A DNA stretch of 20,825 nt, taken from NCBI GenBank assembly GCA_002718285.1, contig PBAR01000002.1:65584-86408 (forward strand), given 5' to 3'. Every line of letters begins with the position of its first letter. Position 1 is the stretch's first letter. Source of the DNA: Fidelibacterota bacterium. GTDB taxonomy: Bacteria > Marinisomatota > Marinisomatia > Marinisomatales > UBA1611. Positions 1-6,397 of the stretch are shown here, piece by piece. Made by a program: the position numbers and the translations under genes. Below the pieces are notes generated by a model. That model was not told where the DNA came from, did not search any database, and saw only the letters and a program-made list of their open reading frames with translations.

Positions 1-555
1 GATCCTTGGATAGCAGGAATTATTCTACCAATGTTCATTATAATAGGTATGATGGCAATCCCTTATATGGATATCAATAAGAATGGAGATGGATATTATT
101 CATTTAAAGAAAGACGAATTGCTATTTTTATTTTTATGTATGGATGGCTAATCCTATGGCTTTTTCTAATAGTAATAGGGACATTTTTTAGGGGACCTAA
201 CTGGAACTTTTTTGGACCGTTTGAATACTGGGATCCTCATAAAGTTGAAGCTTTGAATAATGTAAATCTATCAGAATATTTCTGGGTTAAATTATTAAGT
301 ACTGGACTGCCAGAAAATATAATGCTTCGCGAATCAATGGGGTTTGTTGCTGTATTTCTCTATATGTTTGCCCTTCCAATTCTACTTGCACAAACCTGGT
401 TAAAAGATTTATTTGATAAACATGGACCAATCCGTTATACTGCTCTAATGCTATTTGGATTAACAATGCTGGCTCTACCTATTAAAATGTACTTAAGGTG
501 GATATTTAATCTAAAATACATTATAGCAATACCTGAATGGTTCTTTAATATATAA
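1..555 (+). CDS. Cytochrome b (bc-type quinol:cytochrome c reductase), C-terminal part, 5' end outside window
   Basis: The reading frame is open from base 1 (first residues DPWIAGIILP), so the gene starts upstream and the ATG at 31 is internal. About 184 residues are visible, with four hydrophobic helices: residues around DPWIAGIILP to PYMD, the IAIFIFMYGWLILW stretch, the GFVAVFLYMFALPILLAQ stretch, and the final ALMLFGLTMLALPIK stretch. The FFRGPNWNFFGPFEYWDPHK region and the ending LKYIIAIPEWFFNI fit the C-terminal domain of cytochrome b from quinol:cytochrome c oxidoreductases of the kind found in Deltaproteobacteria and related phyla (family knowledge). This domain forms part of the quinol-oxidising site; the heme-binding N-terminal domain, and probably a Rieske protein, would lie upstream. 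The stop is 7 bases before the multiheme cytochrome gene, so the two are probably one operon and one complex. Confidence 0.85.
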   Translation, partial: DPWIAGIILPMFIIIGMMAIPYMDINKNGDGYYSFKERRIAIFIFMYGWLILWLFLIVIGTFFRGPNWNFFGPFEYWDPHKVEALNNVNLSEYFWVKLLSTGLPENIMLRESMGFVAVFLYMFALPILLAQTWLKDLFDKHGPIRYTALMLFGLTMLALPIKMYLRWIFNLKYIIAIPEWFFNI

Positions 556-562
556 TAAACAA

Positions 563-3550
563 ATGCTGAAAAACGACGAAAGATATTGGGATATAAACCT
601 TCTAAATAAGTGGTTCGCTATATCATCTGTAATTTTCCTTGCTTGCATGGTTTGGACTTTTGTAGATGATAATGATGATGAATTCAAAGAATATCAGAAA
701 GAGTTTAGAAAGCTTGAAATTGAAATTTCAGAGGAAAAACTTGAGAAAGAGCTTCAAGCTATGCAATCTGAAAAAGGTGACTATGAAAAAAGGCTGGAAA
801 TTGTAAAAAACGAATTTGAGAATAATAAAATTGAAATGGATAATCTAGAATCCAAATTAAAACAACTTAATGGGAAGTATTATAATGACAATATGATATA
901 TCAGGGCAAAAAAGCCGAAGTTGATGCGCTTAAATATCTGGTAGAGGCCGATAATGCACATGGTGGAGATCATGACGGTACCTCGAATCGTAAAAAATAT
1001 TCTAATGCATTAGAAATTTTAAATTCATACAGATTGTTAAAAGAATCAACTGAAATTAAAATAGGAATCACTGAAAAAAACATCAAGGAATTAAGGTCAG
1101 ATTTAAAAGAAAAACAGAATGAATTAGATGCATTCACAAAAGAAGCTGATCTATTAAAGAATAAATTAATAAAAATTGATCGGGGAAAAATGAGTTTCGC
1201 TAACAAAATTGCTGATTTTGTTCGAGATTTGCCAATACTTGATTTTATGGATCCATATTATAAAGTAAATCAAATAGTTGTTTCTGATGTTAAATATGAT
1301 GTGAATTTTGCTGCAGTTCCAAAAGTAGATCGTTGTACAAGTTGCCATCTTGGAATTGATAATCCAGATTTTTCTGAAGCTCCACAACCTTACACAACTC
1401 ATCCTAACCTGGAATTATATATCACATCTTCTTCCCCTCATCCTATGAATAGTTTTGGCTGTACAAGTTGTCATGACGGTCGAGGCAGGGGTACTACATT
1501 TATTTCATCAACACATACCCCAAATACTGATGAAGATAAAGAACGATGGAAAAAAGAATATGGCTGGGAAAAAATGCATCATTGGTTACAGCCTATGTTA
1601 CCTACTCGCTATACTCAAGCAGGTTGCTTCAAATGTCACACAAATACAAGTGATCTAGCTGGGGGTGAAAAATTGAACTTTGGATTATCGCTTATAGATG
1701 CTGCTGGCTGCAATGGTTGTCACAATAATGCAAACTGGCCCAGCCTTGCTAAAACTGGACCGGATCTTAGAAAAATAAACAATAAATTAACAAAGGAATG
1801 GGTTGAAAAATGGATTAAAAACCCTAAACATTTCCGATATAATACTAGGATGCCAGCAGTCTTTGAGCAGGAGAATCAAGAAGATCCTAAAGTTACTGCG
1901 TACAATAATGTTGAAATTGCTGGCATAACAGAATACCTTTTTGATGATAAAAAATTAAACCGTGGTAAAAACAGTAACAGTTTTATTGGTGATGCTAAAA
2001 ATGGAGAAAAATTATTCAATGCTATTGGATGTATGGGATGTCACATTTCTGATAAAGATGAAATATCCGCACCGCTAATCAATAACTATGAAAACCTGAC
2101 AAAACTTCATGGGCCAAATTTGATTGGTCTCGGATCAAAGGTTACAGCAGAGTGGCTTTATAATTGGCTACTTAATCCTCAAGAATATATGCCTAAAACG
2201 AAAATGCCCGATCTACGTCTTTCACCTGATCAGGCAAAAGACTTGACAGCCTATTTATTAACTCATAGGAATCAGGAGTTTGAAAATTCACCATCACATA
2301 CATATGATCCATCAGTGCTTAATGAATTAACGGTTAACTGGTTAAAAAAATCCAACCCTGAAAAATTTGCATTAGTAAAAGCAGAAAAAATGAATGAAAA
2401 TGAAAAATTAAATTTTATTGGAGAAAAAAGTATAAGACATTATGGATGTTTTGGTTGCCACCACATAGATGGGTTTGAAAAAGCAAAACCAATTGGTGTA
2501 GAAATAACAGAAGAAGGATCCAAGCCTGTAAACAAATTTGATTTTGGGCTTTTTCATGATATTAAGCATACTAATTATTCTTGGATTGAAAATAAGCTAC
2601 GCACGCCAAGGATTTATGACAGAGGAAAAGAAAGCCAACACTTAGATCTATTAAAAATGCCTAATTTCCATTTTTCAGAAGAAGAAATAGAAGCAATAAC
2701 TACCGCTGTTTTATCATTTAATGCTGATAAAATTGGGGAACCATTGCTTGCCCATCTGAAAGAACCAGATATTGTTAAAAATGGTCACCGTCTTATAAAA
2801 CAATATAATTGTCAAGGTTGTCACCAGATAGAAAATAGAGGAGGTCAACTCGTAGGTACAATAGGAGCTCCAGAATATGCACCGCCAAATCTTAATACCG
2901 AAGGTAGAAAAGTACAACCAGACTGGTTATTATCCTTTTTTAATAATCCATCAATTATAAGACCTAATCTGCAAGTTAAAATGCCCAGTTTCCATCAAAT
3001 TCCTGATGATGAGTGGAATACAATCATTCGTTATTTTCAATATATTGATGGTGAAAAAATTAGCTATAGGAGACAATTTACATTTGATGATAACTCCACA
3101 GAATACCATGCTGGAGAAAAACTTCATGAACTCGGAGCCTGTAATAATTGTCATTTCTATGGAGATGAGTTTCCAACCCAAGAAGCATCTACCTGGGCAC
3201 CAAACCTTGCTTTGACAAAAGAAAGATTAAATCCAGAATGGGTAAAAGAATGGCTTCGTGATCCTCAAGTAATTATGCCTGGAACAAAAATGCCTGCTCC
3301 ATACTTGCCAGATAAAGATATACTTTCTATGGATGGTGCTGAAGATGACTGGGGAAAAGAACTTGTAAAGCTTAATGGTGATTCAAGTGCAATGTTAAAT
3401 GGACTTAGAGATTATTTGTGGGATATAGGAGGGAAAACTGATATTGATGATATTATAAAAGAATACTTTGATGAAAACGGTTACGATTTTAGCGGGAATG
3501 AAGATGATGGTGACGATGAAGATGATTGGGAAGATGACGAAGACTGGTAA
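563..3550 (+). CDS. Membrane-anchored octaheme cytochrome c with N-terminal coiled coil and acidic tail
   Basis: 995 aa. One hydrophobic anchor (about residues 17-34) is followed by charged coiled-coil-like sequence (about 38-215), which places the rest in the periplasm. Eight CXXCH heme c sites start at residues 258, 300, 355, 383, 490, 629, 750 and 860. The last five are each followed by a KMP or RMP motif (M430, M548, M699, M807, M910), as in class I cytochrome c modules with His/Met axial ligands. The first three lack such a Met and may be bis-His. Recurrent WV..W..NP segments precede the Met ligands and mark repeated modules. The tail is strongly acidic and ends DDWEDDEDW. Coming just after cytochrome b, it probably replaces cytochrome c1 and the soluble cytochrome c, carrying electrons to the oxidase encoded downstream. 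The ATG at 563 has no evident Shine-Dalgarno sequence. The family is recognised; the exact partner is inferred. Confidence 0.9.
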   Translation: MLKNDERYWDINLLNKWFAISSVIFLACMVWTFVDDNDDEFKEYQKEFRKLEIEISEEKLEKELQAMQSEKGDYEKRLEIVKNEFENNKIEMDNLESKLKQLNGKYYNDNMIYQGKKAEVDALKYLVEADNAHGGDHDGTSNRKKYSNALEILNSYRLLKESTEIKIGITEKNIKELRSDLKEKQNELDAFTKEADLLKNKLIKIDRGKMSFANKIADFVRDLPILDFMDPYYKVNQIVVSDVKYDVNFAAVPKVDRCTSCHLGIDNPDFSEAPQPYTTHPNLELYITSSSPHPMNSFGCTSCHDGRGRGTTFISSTHTPNTDEDKERWKKEYGWEKMHHWLQPMLPTRYTQAGCFKCHTNTSDLAGGEKLNFGLSLIDAAGCNGCHNNANWPSLAKTGPDLRKINNKLTKEWVEKWIKNPKHFRYNTRMPAVFEQENQEDPKVTAYNNVEIAGITEYLFDDKKLNRGKNSNSFIGDAKNGEKLFNAIGCMGCHISDKDEISAPLINNYENLTKLHGPNLIGLGSKVTAEWLYNWLLNPQEYMPKTKMPDLRLSPDQAKDLTAYLLTHRNQEFENSPSHTYDPSVLNELTVNWLKKSNPEKFALVKAEKMNENEKLNFIGEKSIRHYGCFGCHHIDGFEKAKPIGVEITEEGSKPVNKFDFGLFHDIKHTNYSWIENKLRTPRIYDRGKESQHLDLLKMPNFHFSEEEIEAITTAVLSFNADKIGEPLLAHLKEPDIVKNGHRLIKQYNCQGCHQIENRGGQLVGTIGAPEYAPPNLNTEGRKVQPDWLLSFFNNPSIIRPNLQVKMPSFHQIPDDEWNTIIRYFQYIDGEKISYRRQFTFDDNSTEYHAGEKLHELGACNNCHFYGDEFPTQEASTWAPNLALTKERLNPEWVKEWLRDPQVIMPGTKMPAPYLPDKDILSMDGAEDDWGKELVKLNGDSSAMLNGLRDYLWDIGGKTDIDDIIKEYFDENGYDFSGNEDDGDDEDDWEDDEDW
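3521..3549 (+). repeat. Copy 1 of a 29-base element coding a shared acidic C-terminal tail
   Basis: The last codons of the multiheme cytochrome gene read DDW-E-DDEDW-stop. These 29 bases match positions 10297-10325, the end of coxB, at 27 of 29 bases. The two mismatches fall in one codon (GAA here, GGT in coxB). Both copies are in the same frame and run into the stop codon. Confidence 0.85.
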
Positions 3551-3562
3551 AAATCTTGCTTT

Positions 3563-4396
3563 TTATTTCATGATGACTTGAATAGAATTTTTTACTGGTT
3601 CCAATTTCCATTTTTCTCCCTTCCAGGTAGCAAGTAGTTTTCTATCAGGTCCAATCAAGACCGAACTTAGTGTATGTCCTATCTTCCCTTCTTCTACACC
3701 CCAAAAATTTCCTCCAGACTGCTTTATCAACGTATAAATATCATCTATTCTATCTATACTTGACCAAACATACCAATTATTATATTCAGATGTCGTTGCT
3801 TCATAAAAATTTTTTAAGATTGTAGGAGTATCATACCTGTAATCAAAACTGACCATAATAAAATCAATTTTAGAGTTATTGGAAAATGAATCTGCAAGAT
3901 AATGATTCTTTATTATAATTGCCGGACACATATTTGGCATCGGACATCGTGTAAAAATAAAAGAAATAAACCTGTATTTACCATCTGTATCTGACAATTT
4001 GATTAAGGAACTATCTAAGTCCAATAAAGTCACATCATCTAAAATTTGTCCAATTCTTTTTTCAGAATATTCATCATCAAAAAAATTATCTAATTCATTG
4101 GGGAAAGTTCCCTTTCCAATAATCATAAAATTTCTAGCAAAAGAAAGGGTATCTGAAAATACAAAATCAAAATGAACACTATCTCCAACTAAAATATTAT
4201 TTATTTCATTTAAATCAATAACTCGAAAAGGCATTACCATTGGCATCATTAGATTTGTAATTGTATCATGTGCAATAATGATTTCCATAGAATCAGGTAA
4301 AACCGCATAAACTGTACCTTTAACAGAATAGACTTTGTACATGTTAGTACAGTTCAATAAAAAAATTAATGCAAATAAATAAATAAAAATTTTCAT
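3563..4396 (-). CDS. SCO1/SenC-family copper chaperone lipoprotein with N-terminal CusF-like domain
   Basis: 277 aa. A short hydrophobic signal ends in FLLNC, a lipobox-like site with Cys16, so it is probably a periplasm-facing lipoprotein. Residues about 23-95 resemble the CusF/Cu-binding-like fold: VKGTVYAV, then H43 and the MPMVMPF stretch (M51, M53, M55), the usual place for Cu(I)-binding His and Met. Residues about 112-277 are the SCO thioredoxin-like domain with FTRCPMPNMCP (C151, C157) and the conserved distal His in GHTLSSVLIGPD (H241). That Cys-Cys-His set binds copper in SCO proteins, which deliver it to the CuA centre of oxidase subunit II. The Cys pair is spaced CPxPxxC, wider than the classical CxxxC. 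It converges on the multiheme gene with 12 bases between stops. An intrinsic terminator lies about 20 bases upstream of its ATG, so its transcription may depend on readthrough. Confidence 0.88.
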   Translation of the reverse strand: MKIFIYLFALIFLLNCTNMYKVYSVKGTVYAVLPDSMEIIIAHDTITNLMMPMVMPFRVIDLNEINNILVGDSVHFDFVFSDTLSFARNFMIIGKGTFPNELDNFFDDEYSEKRIGQILDDVTLLDLDSSLIKLSDTDGKYRFISFIFTRCPMPNMCPAIIIKNHYLADSFSNNSKIDFIMVSFDYRYDTPTILKNFYEATTSEYNNWYVWSSIDRIDDIYTLIKQSGGNFWGVEEGKIGHTLSSVLIGPDRKLLATWKGEKWKLEPVKNSIQVIMK

Positions 4397-4415
4397 TTAT
4401 TTAAATTAGAATACT

Positions 4416-4445
4416 AAAAAAGGCGAAGAATACTTCGCCTTTTTG
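4416..4445 (-). terminator. Intrinsic terminator after the cupredoxin-like gene, before the SCO gene
   Basis: An 8-bp GC-containing stem (4421-4428 AGGCGAAG with 4433-4440 CTTCGCCT) encloses a 4-base AATA loop and extends into A/T pairs. Read on the - strand it ends in a run of Ts (complement of 4416-4421), the form of a rho-independent terminator. It sits 24 bases past the stop of the gene at 4469-5179. The other strand also has a T run at 4440-4444, so it could act in both directions. Confidence 0.85.
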
Positions 4446-4468
4446 TCTAATGTTATTTTTGGATTTAA

Positions 4469-5179
4469 TTATTTCTTTTTTGGACGTGTAAAAGTAAAGT
4501 CCTTTACTGTATCACCATCTCCAATTTTAACTGATGCTGTTAAAGGTCTCTTTTTGAACTTTTCCTGCCAACAGATTACCTCGTAAGTTCCTGGAGGGAT
4601 ACCATCAATTGAAAAATTTCCTTCCTTATCTGTAACTGCAAAATATGGATGATCTGAAACCAGTACCCATGTCTTCATCCAAGGATGCACATCACACTTG
4701 ATATAAAATGGATCTGGCTCTGCCTTTGCAAACGTGGATTTCTTTTCTTTCACAACTTTTGGCATTGCAAAATTAAATTCTTTATTTATTTTTGGCATAG
4801 AGTGAATATTGTGGAGTGTCGCATCACTGTTTTTAATTAATAACTGCTGCCCAGCAAGCATACCGAAAACATGTGGTTTATATACACATCCTTTTTGATC
4901 AAGAATAGCAGGTTCAGATGGTACACCCTTTGAGTAAGAAACATCTCTTAGATAAACTAGAGCTTCTTCCATTGATCCATCTTCAGCCATTTTAAAATTC
5001 TCATTGTAAACAGGACCAGAATGTGCGCTTCCACACGCAGGATCAGCATCCATTCTCAACTTCTTTTTCTTTGGTGGTTTTCCATCATACTTAACATGAC
5101 CTTTTAGAGTCCCAGCCTCAATAAATAAAACCAATGTAAAAAATATAAAAAGATTAAATATCATTTTTTTTGAAATCAT
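4469..5179 (-). CDS. Secreted cupredoxin-like copper protein with carboxypeptidase-regulatory-like end
   Basis: 236 aa. An N-terminal signal peptide (about residues 1-22, KK then a hydrophobic core, ending near EAG) directs export. A beta-rich region starts GTLKGHVKYDGKPP. The middle has the blue-copper-like set TLHNIHS (H123/H126) and IKCDVHPWM (C162, H165, M168). The C-x2-H-x2-M spacing with an upstream His is that of a type 1 copper site. Cys49 and Cys98 might form a disulfide. The C-terminal part (DKEGNFSIDGIPPGTYEVICW) is like the carboxypeptidase regulatory/greatwall beta-sandwich seen in many plastocyanin-like proteins of this kind. Likely roles are periplasmic electron carrier or copper handling for the oxidase; the sequence cannot separate these. 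AGAGG at 5186-5190 (complement) is well placed for this ATG. A terminator follows the gene. Confidence 0.8.
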   Translation of the reverse strand: MISKKMIFNLFIFFTLVLFIEAGTLKGHVKYDGKPPKKKKLRMDADPACGSAHSGPVYNENFKMAEDGSMEEALVYLRDVSYSKGVPSEPAILDQKGCVYKPHVFGMLAGQQLLIKNSDATLHNIHSMPKINKEFNFAMPKVVKEKKSTFAKAEPDPFYIKCDVHPWMKTWVLVSDHPYFAVTDKEGNFSIDGIPPGTYEVICWQEKFKKRPLTASVKIGDGDTVKDFTFTRPKKK

Positions 5180-5185
5180 AGTATT

Positions 5186-5190
5186 CCTCT
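5186..5190 (-). promoter_or_regulatory. Shine-Dalgarno site of the cupredoxin-like gene
   Basis: AGAGG read on the - strand, 6 bases before the ATG at 5179. It is one of the few strong Shine-Dalgarno sequences in the window and supports the chosen start. The 5191-5333 interval between this divergent gene and the + strand gene at 5334 must hold promoters for both directions; it is AT-rich and I could not pick convincing -35/-10 boxes. Confidence 0.65.
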
Positions 5191-5333
5191 TTCAATACAA
5201 TCATTACAGTGCAGCGAATTTACCTTTTATTATTTTTTATTCAATCATCTAAATAACAAGATAAATTTATGGAAAATGCAATTGATATAGGTAGTTTATT
5301 AGCACTCATTAATTAATATATTTCGATAATTAA

Positions 5334-5795
5334 ATGTATATTTTCATGTTAACCTGTTACGCCTTTATGTTTTTCAATACTATAAACATCTTTTTAACTG
5401 CTCTATTAGGATTATTTGATATTACAATCTTTGGCACAACCCATATGAGATTCTCGATGTTTATGATATTGATATTTTTGATTACAGAAATACTTGTTAT
5501 GTACTTTTTTATTACTACAGGAAAAGGTATCAAACAGGCAATCCAGGATGGATTGGGTGATAAAGGTTTATGGAACAGAGAAAAAAAATTGAAAATGAGA
5601 CTTTTTCCTCATTTGATGCTTACAATTCTTTTATTCAGTATCTGGTTTATTTTGTGGGGTGCTGTCGATAGCAATCATCAATTTGCTATATTGCATCAAC
5701 CCTTATTTTATCTAGCTTTAGTTCATTATGCTTGGACCCTTGTAATAAAAAACCGTTCATTTCAAGAACAGATTAATATTATTTCTAATATTTAA
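5334..5795 (+). CDS. Unrecognised four-helix membrane protein in the respiratory cluster
   Basis: 153 aa, family not recognised. Four hydrophobic segments are visible at about residues 4-28, 40-62, 91-110 and 117-138. A charged loop (about 63-90, including GKGIKQAIQDGLGDKGLW) lies between helices 2 and 3. Histidines H37, H93, H115, H121 and H131 lie at or near helix ends and within the last helix, a pattern that could serve heme or metal binding, but nothing in the sequence proves it. A TAA stands directly before the ATG at 5334, so the start cannot lie upstream; internal Mets at 5 and 12 remain possible. No Shine-Dalgarno is seen. It is followed by a small membrane-protein gene, the ferredoxin and coxA, all on the same strand, which suggests a role in the respiratory chain or its assembly. 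Confidence 0.7.
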   Translation: MYIFMLTCYAFMFFNTINIFLTALLGLFDITIFGTTHMRFSMFMILIFLITEILVMYFFITTGKGIKQAIQDGLGDKGLWNREKKLKMRLFPHLMLTILLFSIWFILWGAVDSNHQFAILHQPLFYLALVHYAWTLVIKNRSFQEQINIISNI

Positions 5796-5812
5796 CCTAA
5801 TTAACTAAGAAA

Positions 5813-5971
5813 GTGTTTTATGCTGCGAAAGGACTTGAATTATTAGGTATGGTGATAATTGGTGTTGGATTCATAATTAATTTTCCTGCATTAATGAACC
5901 CTAAATTCTTATTATCTGGGATTATTTGTTTCATAGCTGGTTGGGTTATTGAAAAATATATCCTAGATTAA
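5813..5971 (+). CDS. Small two-helix membrane protein, GTG start
   Basis: 52 codons from GTG (5813) to TAA (5969-5971). The frame is open back only to a TAA at 5798-5800 and offers no ATG before residue 13. The peptide starts VFYAAKGLELLGMV and has two hydrophobic segments (about residues 8-22 and 32-46) split by the turn FPALMNPK, ending with a charged EKYILD. That layout looks like a real small inner-membrane protein. It fills most of the gap between the 153-aa gene and the ferredoxin. Function unknown. The GTG start is the best available but lacks a clear ribosome-binding site, and a start at the internal ATG (residue 13) would remove half of helix 1. Confidence 0.6.
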   Translation: MFYAAKGLELLGMVIIGVGFIINFPALMNPKFLLSGIICFIAGWVIEKYILD

Positions 5972-6033
5972 AATTTCTGATCTGTTTTTTACCTTAGTTG
6001 TGTAAATTAGGGGCTTGATTTAAATAAATAGAT

Positions 6034-6363
6034 ATGGCTACAGTATACAATCATTTAAAAGGAATCCCAGAGTTACCTGATTCGCCCAATATTAAAAAAA
6101 AGCGACCAAAAATGGTTGCAGTGGTTGATGAAGATAACTGTACAGGATGTCAAGCATGTATTCCTTTTTGCCCTGTAGATTGCATAGAGCCTGTCGCTAA
6201 AGACAAATATGAGTTTCCGATTATCCCTCCTGTTCAAGTCAGGTTTGATGAATGCACTGGATGCCAAGTTTGTGCCAGGGTATGCACAAAAATGACCTGG
6301 GATTCAATTAGAATGCTCAATACTGATGTTTTTGAAGCAAACTATGATCAAACAATTAGTTAA
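6034..6363 (+). CDS. Ferredoxin with two [4Fe-4S] cluster motifs
   Basis: 109 aa, no signal peptide or membrane segment, so cytoplasmic. Two C-x2-C-x2-C-x3-C motifs are visible: C36, C39, C42, C46 (CTGCQACIPFCP) and C74, C77, C80, C84 (CTGCQVCARVC). An extra Cys50 follows the first motif. The second motif ends in Thr rather than the usual Pro after the last Cys. In bacterial dicluster ferredoxins each set of four normally holds one [4Fe-4S] cluster, with the fourth Cys serving the opposite cluster. The 28-residue N-terminal extension and roughly 20-residue C-terminal tail are longer than in minimal ferredoxins. It sits 34 bases before coxA, so is probably co-transcribed with an aerobic oxidase. 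That is unexpected for a low-potential cytoplasmic carrier, and its partner is unknown. Confidence 0.88.
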   Translation: MATVYNHLKGIPELPDSPNIKKKRPKMVAVVDEDNCTGCQACIPFCPVDCIEPVAKDKYEFPIIPPVQVRFDECTGCQVCARVCTKMTWDSIRMLNTDVFEANYDQTIS

Positions 6364-6397
6364 CTGTTTAAAAAAAATATAGGCAATAAAAAAAAAC

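Noticed and set aside
520..552. PEWF near the end of the cytochrome b fragment, resembling the PEWY Qo-site motif
   Set aside because: The Qo motif belongs to the start of the C-terminal domain; this one lies in the last ten residues and is part of the usual IPE(Y/W)FFNI ending.
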